A DNA stretch of 38,800 bases from Anaerolineales bacterium HSG24 (lineage in GTDB: Bacteria; Chloroflexota; Anaerolineae; 4572-78; J111): positions 1 through 38,800 of the forward strand of contig JAUCGB010000032.1 in NCBI GenBank assembly GCA_030377895.1, read 5' to 3'. Below are positions 29,565-36,939 of this stretch, piece after piece. Below the pieces are notes generated by a model. That model made no database searches, had not been told where the DNA came from, and worked only from the letters and a program-made list of their open reading frames with translations. Position numbers and translations under genes: made by a program. Within the stretch, counting starts at the first letter, position 1. Every line of letters begins with the position of its first letter.

Positions 29565-30926
29565 TTGGCGATAGTTAATCAGTCTGTTACTAATCAGCCA
29601 CAACCGTGGATATTCTTATTATGGCGTGGGTTACGCACCCCTAAGCTAACGATTGGCGTTCTTGTTGTTTTGAGCGTTGTTGTCGCTTGGGGGCTTTTCG
29701 TTCCCCAACAATTAGACAACGCGCCTCGTCTCAATGCTGTGCTATGGCGATCAAGCTTGCCTCAACTGATACAACCTTGGGGTGAGTTTTTGTTTTCTAT
29801 GGGCCTGGCACAGGTATTTCAGAACCTATGGTTTTGGTTCCCCGTTGGACTTCTCTTCATTAATAGTCTCGTCGCCCTAGCCGATTACAGCCCCGGAGTT
29901 TGGCAACGATGGCAATCTCCCTCACCCTCAATCGAGTGGCAACACCCCTTAGCTATTCGTTCTACTGAAACCGTCACTATACAAAAGGATATGGATTGGA
30001 ATATCCTCAAAACAACCTTAGCCGAACATGGCCTCACTGTCTCCGAAAATCATGAGCAGGCAGATATGTTGACCGTAGCCAAACGAGCATGGGCATGGTT
30101 AGCGATTTCCATAATATATGTCGGGCTAATCATACTTCCTGTTGCCTTTTTGGGGAGCTACTACTATCTAGAAGTCGACCAAATTACATTGTCCCCAGCC
30201 GACAAACAATTTAATACGCTATTGGACGGTCAATTGGAGCTACTATCAACCAATGATACGGGCGAGCAGGGCGTAACCGTATACACGTCCGGTCAAGCTG
30301 AAGTAGAACAAACGTTAGACTGGTCTTTATACCGACCCCAGTTTTTGAATCAAGTGTTAGTTACTGTAGCGGCCTTTGACCCTGTGCTAACCATCAATGT
30401 ATTCGATTCGTCCGATAAACCAGTTCGTTTGTTACCGTTTCAAGAAAATTTGGATCCAAGTGAACGGCTCAATCTGCCGCTTGGCGATAGTAGCCAGTCC
30501 CTATATTTTCGCATTGTCAGCGAGGGGTTAACTTTTCAGATAACGCCTAGTAGAGAAGGAGAGTACAATGTTCAAGTTTTACGAGAGGGGGAGACGACTC
30601 CTTTTGTGAATGAAGCCATTCAAAATAATGTGCCATTATCCGTTGACCAACTTTCGGTTCATGTTGCAATGAACCATCAGGCCAAAATTTTAGCCTATTA
30701 TGACCCGTTTGCCATACTCTATTTGGTCAGTTTTGTTTTAACGATAACTGGAATCGTTGTGTTGCTCTTTCGGTCTCCCCTACAATTCTGGTTTATTATG
30801 GAACAGCAAGATTCATATCAATGGCTCCATGGGGCAATGGAACAGTTTGGCAAGGGCGAGGGATCGGGCCTGCTAAATGAGTTGTTACCGCTTTTTGCGT
30901 CCGAATCACAAGACAAATTAACCTGA
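29565..30926 (+). CDS. ResB-like cytochrome c biogenesis protein
   Basis: This 453-residue protein has a start that appears to be TTG at 29565 with no strong ribosome-binding site. It has the ResB/Ccs1 layout: membrane segments near residues 31-47 and 83-105, a third near 170-195, a large extracytoplasmic domain of about 180 residues with beta strands (YLEVDQITLSP and so on), and a final segment near 375-400 (YDPFAILYLVSFVLTITGIVVLLF). In system II cytochrome c maturation ResB works with CcsA to deliver haem. No ccsA is present in the window. It is a stand-alone gene, so the exact role is less sure. Confidence 0.8.
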   Translation: MAIVNQSVTNQPQPWIFLLWRGLRTPKLTIGVLVVLSVVVAWGLFVPQQLDNAPRLNAVLWRSSLPQLIQPWGEFLFSMGLAQVFQNLWFWFPVGLLFINSLVALADYSPGVWQRWQSPSPSIEWQHPLAIRSTETVTIQKDMDWNILKTTLAEHGLTVSENHEQADMLTVAKRAWAWLAISIIYVGLIILPVAFLGSYYYLEVDQITLSPADKQFNTLLDGQLELLSTNDTGEQGVTVYTSGQAEVEQTLDWSLYRPQFLNQVLVTVAAFDPVLTINVFDSSDKPVRLLPFQENLDPSERLNLPLGDSSQSLYFRIVSEGLTFQITPSREGEYNVQVLREGETTPFVNEAIQNNVPLSVDQLSVHVAMNHQAKILAYYDPFAILYLVSFVLTITGIVVLLFRSPLQFWFIMEQQDSYQWLHGAMEQFGKGEGSGLLNELLPLFASESQDKLT

Positions 30927-30982
30927 TAAGCGATGTTTACCCTACAAAAGTTCAAAATAGTATCAAAACTTAACAAGTGAAT

Positions 30983-31038
30983 TTGACACCTCAATAAGTT
31001 GGGGTATAATTCAGCCTACTTAAATTCAGAATTTGAAT
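30983..31038 (+). promoter_or_regulatory. Promoter with ATTCA-N5-TGAAT operator, distal site
   Basis: TTGACA (30983-30988), a 16-bp spacer and TATAAT (31005-31010) form a strong promoter facing the winged-helix gene. The palindrome ATTCAGAATTTGAAT follows at 31024-31038, and a half-site ATTCA overlaps the -10 box. A 204-bp mobile element now lies between this promoter and the gene. Confidence 0.65.
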
Positions 31039-31276
31039 TTAGCACCTTAACACCTTAATAAGCGACGATTATCATGGTTATGGACACAGCCATGTCATTC
31101 TGAGCGGGCTATCAACGTAAGCCGAGACATGTAGCACATGCTTCAGCCTGTGCCGCACAGTCTAAAGACTGTGTTACGATATTATCTGTCGCACGTAGCC
31201 ACATGGCTCAAACAATGATCAGGGCCGAATAAGTTTTTAGCCCACCAAAAGCCATTCAAACGCTAAGATTCAAAGA

Positions 31277-31480
31277 CTTGCTACCTGACAAAGTGGATTA
31301 GGGAAGACTAAAACAGGAACACAGAGTTTCACAGAGAAACACAGAGTTTCACAGAGAAACACAGAGTGACACAGAGTAATACAAAAGAAAAATAAATCGT
31401 TTTTTCTCTGTGAATCTCCGTGTTCCTCTGTGAAACTCTGTGTTAATTAGTTCAGATTAAATTTTCTGTCGGGTACTAAG
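31277..31480. mobile_element. Non-autonomous element, family B, with 9-bp target duplication
   Basis: This 204-bp element has ends CTTGCTACCTGACA and TGTCGGGTACTAAG, flanked by ATTCAAAGA at 31268-31276 and 31481-31489. Most of its right half is identical to the copy at 10657-10820. It is longer because of extra ACACAGAGTTTCACAGAGAA units. The inner repeats form a long hairpin. It contains no gene. It inserted exactly at an operator of the winged-helix gene. The stretch 31039-31267 holds only small hairpins (such as CACAGTCT/AGACTGTG) and a piece resembling the repeat at 7752. Confidence 0.88.
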
Positions 31481-31548
31481 ATTCAAAGATTGAATTTAAA
31501 TCGGATGATTGTCTTTTTTTTCGCTTATGTATAATTCAGAGGTTGAAT
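31481..31548 (+). promoter_or_regulatory. Two proximal ATTCA-N5-TGAAT operators and promoter
   Basis: ATTCAAAGATTGAAT (31481-31495) and ATTCAGAGGTTGAAT (31534-31548) match the distal site. The second overlaps TATAAT (31530-31535) and the GAGG ribosome-binding site, just before the TTG start at 31550. A TTGTCT at 31509-31514 may be a -35 box, though the 15-bp spacing is short. The position implies autorepression. Confidence 0.65.
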
Positions 31549-31549
31549 T

Positions 31550-32029
31550 TTGACTGTAAAATCTGGCCAAAACTATGATTTAGAAATCCTCAAACATATT
31601 GAGGAAAATCCCAATACGACCCAATCAGACCTCGCCACCCAATTAGGTGTGGCGGTAGGCAGTGTTAATTGGTATATCAAACGTCTTGTTAATAAGGGGT
31701 ATATCAAAGTCACCCAAATGCAACGACGACGGTTACGCTATCTGTTGACGGCACAAGGTATCAGCGAAAGAACTCGTCTTACGGGTGAGTTTATGAAAGC
31801 GTCCTTGCATTGGTATCGAGCCACGCGAGACGATTCTAAATATTTGCTTGACCAAATTGTCGAAGCGGGGTACGATACGGTCTGTATTGAAGGGGATGGC
31901 GATTTAGCCGAGATTGTCTACCTAACCTGTTTAGAAAACAGGGTGAAAGTGTTACGACAAGTCGATACAGATTATCCAATATTTCGGATTAAGGAATTTA
32001 AGACGGTGATGGTCTGGCCTGAAGGATAA
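31550..32029 (+). CDS. Winged-helix regulator, EPS-associated MarR-like type
   Basis: This 159-residue protein starts at TTG 31550, the only in-frame start near the GAGG. The N-terminal 75 residues are a winged helix (DLEILKHIEENPNTTQSDLA, then VGSVNWYIKRLVNKGYIKV). The C-terminal half contains AGYDTVCIEGDGDLAEIVYL, which looks like a Rossmann-type nucleotide-sugar sensor turn (GxGxLAE). This fits regulators found beside exopolysaccharide genes. Three matching palindromes in front suggest autoregulation, and a fourth in front of the operon at 6.8 kb suggests a distant target. The polysaccharide genes themselves are absent, apart from fragments. Confidence 0.7.
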   Translation: MTVKSGQNYDLEILKHIEENPNTTQSDLATQLGVAVGSVNWYIKRLVNKGYIKVTQMQRRRLRYLLTAQGISERTRLTGEFMKASLHWYRATRDDSKYLLDQIVEAGYDTVCIEGDGDLAEIVYLTCLENRVKVLRQVDTDYPIFRIKEFKTVMVWPEG

Positions 32030-32031
32030 GC

Positions 32032-32121
32032 AAATACGTGTATGATGAACAAGAGTTAGGCGAGATGGTTAATCAGTCTGAAATTGAACAAAAATCGCTG
32101 GAACTAATTCTGGAGAAGTAG
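32032..32121 (+). pseudogene. DUF29-like protein, C-terminal remnant (sixth copy)
   Basis: Directly after the winged-helix gene, 29 codons read YVYDEQELGEMVNQSEIEQK and continue SLELILEK before a stop. The match to the C-terminus of array copy 5 (YDEKQLGDMVDRPQIEQKAF) is clear. No other part of the gene is present. It shows that the array family once extended to this locus, beside the regulator whose operator also fronts the intact array. Confidence 0.75.
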
Positions 32122-32164
32122 TACGGAGCAATCTAACAGGTTCTTATTGAAATATTGAAATACC

Positions 32165-32887
32165 ATGAGAATTGACAGGCATTATCGGCAGGCTACGTCT
32201 GAAGAGACGACATTTTATCAACATCAACTATACCCCATACAGGATAGAGTATTTTCGTTATGTTCTGCCTACCAAGATTTATATTTGACCGGAGGAACGG
32301 CCTTAGCTCGGTATTATTTTCAACATCGCTGGTCAGATGATATTGACCTGTTTATTCGGATTAATAAAAACGACAGTGATGATCTGATTAACCTTAAAAA
32401 ACGGGCTGATTTTTATGCCAAAGATTTAGCAGGAAAATTAGGCCGAGACTTTACCATCAGCCGAGAGATGTATGGCGATTACTACGCTCGTTTTTTTGTT
32501 TCGGTTGATGAGGTTGAGTTAAAGATAGATTTTGTACGAGAATATAACCATTTTGGCGAACTCCAACAAACCTCAGAGAGTTGTTGGCTAAACAATCTGG
32601 AGGATATTGGAGCAAGTAAGATAGCCGCTTTTGAAGATAGAGCTACGATTAAGGATATTATTGATTTATATTATTTGAGCCAGCATGTCTCATGGAATCG
32701 CTTATTTGAACTGGCTGATACTAAACGAGTCCCAGTGGCTTATGAGAATCTATTAACCTTCAACATTGAAGGGATTACCGGACAAGCCTTAATAACTAAA
32801 CCGCTCCCTTCGGAACAATTAACTATTTTTATAGATGAACTTAAACGAGAAGTCGAGGCCGAGGTAAAAAAAAAGAGAACCTCATGA
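32165..32887 (+). CDS. AbiEii/AbiGii-type nucleotidyltransferase toxin
   Basis: This 240-residue protein has the signature LTGGTALARYYFQHRWSDDI-DLFI (GG-ALA and the DxD metal pair), VELKIDFVRE (third acid) and LEDIGASKIAAFEDRATIKD-IIDLY. These are the motifs of AbiEii-like nucleotidyltransferase toxins, active in abortive infection and as type IV toxins that modify tRNA acceptor ends. The usual partner, an AbiEi-type antitoxin with a wHTH, is not upstream. Instead a 54-residue gene overlaps its end by 4 bp. The ATG at 32165 has only a weak ribosome-binding site. Confidence 0.85.
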   Translation: MRIDRHYRQATSEETTFYQHQLYPIQDRVFSLCSAYQDLYLTGGTALARYYFQHRWSDDIDLFIRINKNDSDDLINLKKRADFYAKDLAGKLGRDFTISREMYGDYYARFFVSVDEVELKIDFVREYNHFGELQQTSESCWLNNLEDIGASKIAAFEDRATIKDIIDLYYLSQHVSWNRLFELADTKRVPVAYENLLTFNIEGITGQALITKPLPSEQLTIFIDELKREVEAEVKKKRTS

Positions 32888-33048
32888 CGGAAACCCTTAA
32901 CAACTGGTTACCAAGCCTATTATGGGACTTTCCTCGTGAACGGCGTACTATCAACGAATATTCTGTACCAGTTTTGAAACGACGGCTAAAAAAACTTCCG
33001 TTACCTGAACGATTGGTCTTAGAGAAGGTATTAGGAGATTTTACATGA
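32884..33048 (+). CDS. Small protein coupled to the AbiEii-like gene
   Basis: This 54-residue product starts MTETLNNWLPSLLWDFPRER and ends LPERLVLEKVLGDFT. It overlaps the stop of the nucleotidyltransferase gene in ATGA, so translation is coupled. No family is recognised with certainty. The LP-LLWD start recalls small proteins found with nucleotidyltransferase toxins. An antitoxin role is an inference from position. The 3' ends of this gene and the convergent glycosyltransferase gene are 9 bp apart. Confidence 0.65.
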   Translation: MTETLNNWLPSLLWDFPRERRTINEYSVPVLKRRLKKLPLPERLVLEKVLGDFT

Positions 33049-33057
33049 ACAGCGCCT

Positions 33058-35769
33058 CTACGGCGGTGACACCTCAATATCACCCAACCACAGAAAATCG
33101 TCGCCGATCTGCCCCATACCCGCGGTGATGGTCAGCCGCTTCAAGGTTTCCGCCTGATACAGCCCGATAATCAGCGGATAACGGCCCGGTGGCATATCAG
33201 GTTTGAGTTGGAGTCGGAACTGCCCCAGCCCATGTTGCCCCTCTCGCCAAATCGAGGTCGGTAGGCGGCATATTGGGTTGTCGTCCTGTTGCGCCCATAG
33301 CGTTGTACCGTCGGTCAGATGGACGAAAGCTCTGTATGAGTCAGTCGGCGCGGTGGTGGCTTGCCAATACAGGTTGAGGGTAAGTGTCTCTCCAGCATGG
33401 GCCATATTTTTGGATAAATCGTAACCAACAAACCGAATCGCCTCGCCAAACTGCGTGCCAACCGACTGACTCGGTTGAGCCTGCTGAATGAAACGCTGAG
33501 GGGTGGCCTGTTGATCAAACGATTCAATCAACGTCTCAACGGTGTAGCTGTTTGGTTGACTAGTTTGACCGACAGCAGAATATATCTCGATACGAGGATC
33601 CGTTTCTCGCGTCACCGAACCGGTCAACTGATAGGGTGGGTCAATCTTTCCAGCGTAGTCAGTCAGGCGGACGAAAAAATGGGCCGGAGTATCGTAACAT
33701 GAGCGAGCTTGACCATAGTTGTACCAAATCGGCACGATAAAATCCTCGTTGACACTGCGAAAATCTCCTTGATAGTTCCCCTCAGCCCGTAGCGCGCCAA
33801 TCGCTTTCCAGCCCTCTCGTTTGGGATAGCCAAAATAGTCACGCGATTTGGGCAAATCGTCATAAATCAGCTCACCAACTGAATCGTCCCATTGCCCGCG
33901 CACCGTCAAAAAGGTAGGTTCGGGAGTCAGATAAATCAGGCCGACATAGGCGATTATCAATCCGAGCCAGCCGCAACCGATCAGTGCCAGCATGATCTTG
34001 ATATTGGTCTTGATCTGAGCATTAGAACCCCAGTTTCCCAAAGAAACCGGAGTTCTGCGTCCTAACAGATTTTGCCAGCCGAACCCGGACATCAAGACCG
34101 CGCCGGGGTAGATGATGTAGAGATGAGTGCGGGGATCATCAACCAGAAAGCCATAGCCAATCAAGGGCGCGCCGAGCATCAACAACATGCTTCGTTGTTC
34201 AAGGGTGGTGGCTTGCCAAAACAGTAGACCGCCTAAAATCAGCCACGGTAAAAGGGCCATGTTGACCATGCCCATTTGCCACCATGTCGGTTGCCACACG
34301 GTTGATAGACAGAGAATCGTTCCTATGAAGCCTGCGCCATAAATTAACCGAGGGTCAGTTAAGGCAGTTCCAAGTTTTAAAACCTCCCAAAAACCGTTGG
34401 CTGAGTTTGCCGAAGCCAGTTTCCCTTCGGCAGGCTCAGGGAACGTTGGGAGATTTATTTTTCTGGAACTGTCTAAAAAGGAGTGGTTTGGAATAGGCAA
34501 AGCAAACTTTACATTCCTTTTCAAAAGCATGCCCCCTCCCACCATCAAGCCGCCAACCAGTAAAGGCAGGTAAAACCATGAACTATACTCTGCATCTAAG
34601 CGGCGTAGGAGCCAGAGGTTGTTGTAAAGTAGCCCCGGTTTGATACGCGACTCGGATAGGTATTGGGTGGTGTTGCTAAATTCGGGGTCGAGCAGGTAGG
34701 GGATATAGAATGAAGCGACGAGAGAGATAAAGAGGATTAGGGCGAACAGGGAGGAAAGGCGACGCGGCCATGTATCCCCATACGCCACTAGCAGATAACC
34801 AGTTACCGGCAGTAACAACAAAGCATCAAAATGGGCCAGCAAACAGGTCGCCAAAAGGATTGCGCTCAGATAGAGCCAGCGAGGTTGGTTCTGTTTATGG
34901 GCTAGATAGAGGCTACATATCGCTAACGGGCCGAGAAAAAATATGACCGCCTGATACTGCACCATGCGCCCAAAGGCTAGGCTGTACCCATTGACCGCCC
35001 ATAGTAATCCGGCGATTAACCCTGCCGTTAGGTCGAACCAACGTCGGCCTAACACGAACATGGTCAACACGCTGAGGATGCTACTCAAGGCAAAGGGAAG
35101 ACGGGCCATGCTTTCGGTGATGCGCTCGGTTAATAGCCAAAAGGCCACCGGAAGCAACATTTGGGCTGGCCCTTTGCGATGCAAAAAGAGGGCGTAATCT
35201 TCGCCCTGCAATACCCGCACCCCAAGCATGAGGGCTTCGGCTTCATCTTCATGAAATTCGGCGTAACCGAGATTGGGTAGGCGCAGGGCTAGAGTCAACA
35301 GAATGAGGAGAGTAATCAAAAAAAATGGTATATGTAAGCGTGGACTGTCGAAGGAAGTTGGTTTCGGCAGACTCAACCAACTTTTTTGAGTAGATACAAA
35401 GAAAGAGGCAGACGGAGTGCAAGACTTTAGGAAAAACAAGTTTTGCACTCCATTTCGGGCTACGAATCCGGTTAGAATGAATATGTTCAGCAGGAACAGC
35501 AGGCGAGAGGCAGTCAGTTGACCGGGCAGATAGACGGCCAGCATGGTGATATAAATTGTGGCCGAGAGCGAGAGACCAACGGCGAGCAAACTCCGCTCTA
35601 TGAGGCTGTTGAGTTTGCCGAAAACGGTCAGCCAAATCCAGCCCGGTAGAACGGTCAACAAAATCAAACTGGCGACATATCGTAACTCTGCGGGTGCGTG
35701 ACCGAGAATCAGTCCATCAGCCATGACGAGCAAAAGAATCGGCCAAGCGAGGCGTAACAACGAGGGCAT
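33058..35769 (-). CDS. GT39-type (PMT/ArnT-like) membrane glycosyltransferase
   Basis: This is a 903-residue product. I use the ATG at 35769, which leaves 8 bp after the upstream gene, and not the TTG at 35802 that would overlap it. There are at least ten membrane segments. The first extracytoplasmic loop holds RLPNLGYAEFHEDEAEALML, with the acidic pair typical of GT-C enzymes using polyprenyl-phosphate sugars. The soluble C-terminal 250 residues end in a beta-sandwich (YDLSKNMAHAGETLTLNLYW ... PPGRYPLIIGLYQ) common in Chloroflexi homologues. Two loops (about residues 106-138 and 417-456) are encoded by palindromic repeats. It probably glycosylates surface proteins or lipids. The acceptor is unknown. 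Confidence 0.82.
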   Translation of the reverse strand: MPSLLRLAWPILLLVMADGLILGHAPAELRYVASLILLTVLPGWIWLTVFGKLNSLIERSLLAVGLSLSATIYITMLAVYLPGQLTASRLLFLLNIFILTGFVARNGVQNLFFLKSCTPSASFFVSTQKSWLSLPKPTSFDSPRLHIPFFLITLLILLTLALRLPNLGYAEFHEDEAEALMLGVRVLQGEDYALFLHRKGPAQMLLPVAFWLLTERITESMARLPFALSSILSVLTMFVLGRRWFDLTAGLIAGLLWAVNGYSLAFGRMVQYQAVIFFLGPLAICSLYLAHKQNQPRWLYLSAILLATCLLAHFDALLLLPVTGYLLVAYGDTWPRRLSSLFALILFISLVASFYIPYLLDPEFSNTTQYLSESRIKPGLLYNNLWLLRRLDAEYSSWFYLPLLVGGLMVGGGMLLKRNVKFALPIPNHSFLDSSRKINLPTFPEPAEGKLASANSANGFWEVLKLGTALTDPRLIYGAGFIGTILCLSTVWQPTWWQMGMVNMALLPWLILGGLLFWQATTLEQRSMLLMLGAPLIGYGFLVDDPRTHLYIIYPGAVLMSGFGWQNLLGRRTPVSLGNWGSNAQIKTNIKIMLALIGCGWLGLIIAYVGLIYLTPEPTFLTVRGQWDDSVGELIYDDLPKSRDYFGYPKREGWKAIGALRAEGNYQGDFRSVNEDFIVPIWYNYGQARSCYDTPAHFFVRLTDYAGKIDPPYQLTGSVTRETDPRIEIYSAVGQTSQPNSYTVETLIESFDQQATPQRFIQQAQPSQSVGTQFGEAIRFVGYDLSKNMAHAGETLTLNLYWQATTAPTDSYRAFVHLTDGTTLWAQQDDNPICRLPTSIWREGQHGLGQFRLQLKPDMPPGRYPLIIGLYQAETLKRLTITAGMGQIGDDFLWLGDIEVSPP
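34401..34517. repeat. Palindromic repeats inside the glycosyltransferase gene (site 1)
   Basis: CTGAGTTTGCCGAAG (34401-34415) and CTTCGGCAGGCTCAG (34425-34439) are inverted (13 of 15). The second also occurs in the intergenic region near 8000. About 40 bp further, GGAGTGG...CATTCC (34480-34517) with an inner GGCAAAGCAAACTTT resembles the core of the element at 29460-29507. They encode a low-complexity loop (FPEPAEGKLASANSANG). Confidence 0.6.
35355..35451. repeat. Palindromic repeats inside the glycosyltransferase gene (site 2)
   Basis: AAGTTGGTT and AACCAACTT (35355-35383) form a 9-bp stem. GGAGTGCAAGACTT and AAGTTTTGCACTCC (35414-35451) form a 14-bp stem with one mismatch. The latter belongs to the GGAGTGCAA family seen at 29460-29507. 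The reading frame remains open through both. Confidence 0.7.
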
Positions 35770-35777
35770 GCCAAACT

Positions 35778-36713
35778 CTAAGGACGGCACGGTGCGCCAC
35801 AATTATGACAGAACTCGGCCTCATTTCGTAGCTTTGTTCCGCATTTGTGACAGAAACTGGCTGATTTACCCGATTGTTGGCTTCGTCGTCGGCCTTTGCC
35901 TGATGTCGCGGCAGTTTGTTGATGTGACCAGTACCAGTATCCGCCGCTGGCTCCTAACAGTACCACGCCACCGATGATGAGAATATAGCCAATGAGGCTG
36001 GTTTGAGTGCTTGCCGGAGTGACAACTGGCGGAGCGACTTCAGTTTGCGCTACAGGTGTAGGCGGCGCGTTGCTCATCAGTTGTACCGAAGACTGGTCGG
36101 TGGGACGAATATAGGTCACGTTGATGTCAAAATTATCCCCTTGTTTCATATCAGTTTGCTCAAGCTGATAATAGGTAATCCCATCAGAATTGGTCAGGTT
36201 TTGCTGGGCTGAGGGAGTTATCGAAAAATCGGTAGATTGTTTGGGTTGTTGCAGTTCAAAATTGACTAGTTTCGTGTCCAACGAGGCTTGGAAAAGATAA
36301 TCAAGCTGACGTTGATCGCCATCTTTAGTTAAGATATGAGGGTCGTAATATTCAAACTGAAACATCCGGCTGGGGATAGAAAAGGAGAGCGACAAATATT
36401 GATTGTCTGGGTTAAGCTCAACGTTATTCGCGGGCACGCGAAACAGTTGTTCATCTTCAACGTAAGCGATAGCGTGTAAATCGTCGATATAGTTGGGCAA
36501 CAGAAAAGTTAAGGTTACGGGTAACTCGGTATCTTCGCTGATTTCACCGGCATAGATGATGAGAGTTTCGGGCTGGTCATATTCAGGCCAAATTTTAATC
36601 TCTAAATTCTTGATTTGTGGGGTGGCGGCATAGGCAGACGGCAACCAAAAGAGCGCCACGAGGAACAGGGTCAATAGATAATATTTTAAGGAGACGTTGT
36701 ATCGTTTTATCAT
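35778..36713 (-). CDS. Membrane-anchored extracytoplasmic protein with C-terminal zinc ribbon
   Basis: This 311-residue protein has an N-terminal signal peptide (YYLLTLFLVALFWLPSAYA). A beta-rich extracytoplasmic part of about 190 residues follows, then a Pro/Thr linker, a transmembrane helix at about 240-262 (LIGYILIIGGVVLLGASGGY), and a cytoplasmic tail ending in a double-CxxC zinc ribbon (CHKCGTKLRNEAEFCHNCG). The order outside-membrane-zinc ribbon is frequent in Chloroflexi proteins of unknown role. It is followed after 8 bp by the glycosyltransferase gene and is thus in one operon with it. It may be a partner or substrate of that enzyme. Confidence 0.75.
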   Translation of the reverse strand: MIKRYNVSLKYYLLTLFLVALFWLPSAYAATPQIKNLEIKIWPEYDQPETLIIYAGEISEDTELPVTLTFLLPNYIDDLHAIAYVEDEQLFRVPANNVELNPDNQYLSLSFSIPSRMFQFEYYDPHILTKDGDQRQLDYLFQASLDTKLVNFELQQPKQSTDFSITPSAQQNLTNSDGITYYQLEQTDMKQGDNFDINVTYIRPTDQSSVQLMSNAPPTPVAQTEVAPPVVTPASTQTSLIGYILIIGGVVLLGASGGYWYWSHQQTAATSGKGRRRSQQSGKSASFCHKCGTKLRNEAEFCHNCGAPCRP

Positions 36714-36828
36714 AGTCCCTGAATAGTAATCGAATTTGAGGTGTTAGGCAATTAAAGTAGGGAGTGATAATTTGCCAATCATCCACTGGTTGTTAAGCAA
36801 AATCAAGTCCCCCACTCCTTTCTTACGT

Positions 36829-36856
36829 TTGCACTACTTGCAGAATACGGTACAAT
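36829..36856 (+). promoter_or_regulatory. Possible selD promoter
   Basis: TTGCAC (36829-36834), a 16-bp spacer and TACAAT (36851-36856) point to selD. Between it and the start codon is an 11-bp stem AAAGTTTGGAA/TTCCAAACTTT (36881-36913) without a following T run. Its role is unknown, and its sequence recalls the loop region of the family A hairpins. Confidence 0.5.
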
Positions 36857-36939
36857 AGTAACGGATGAGTATGATTTATGAAAGTTTGGAACTTTTCAAA
36901 ACTTCCAAACTTTACACCAAACATCAAACGAGCTTTTTT

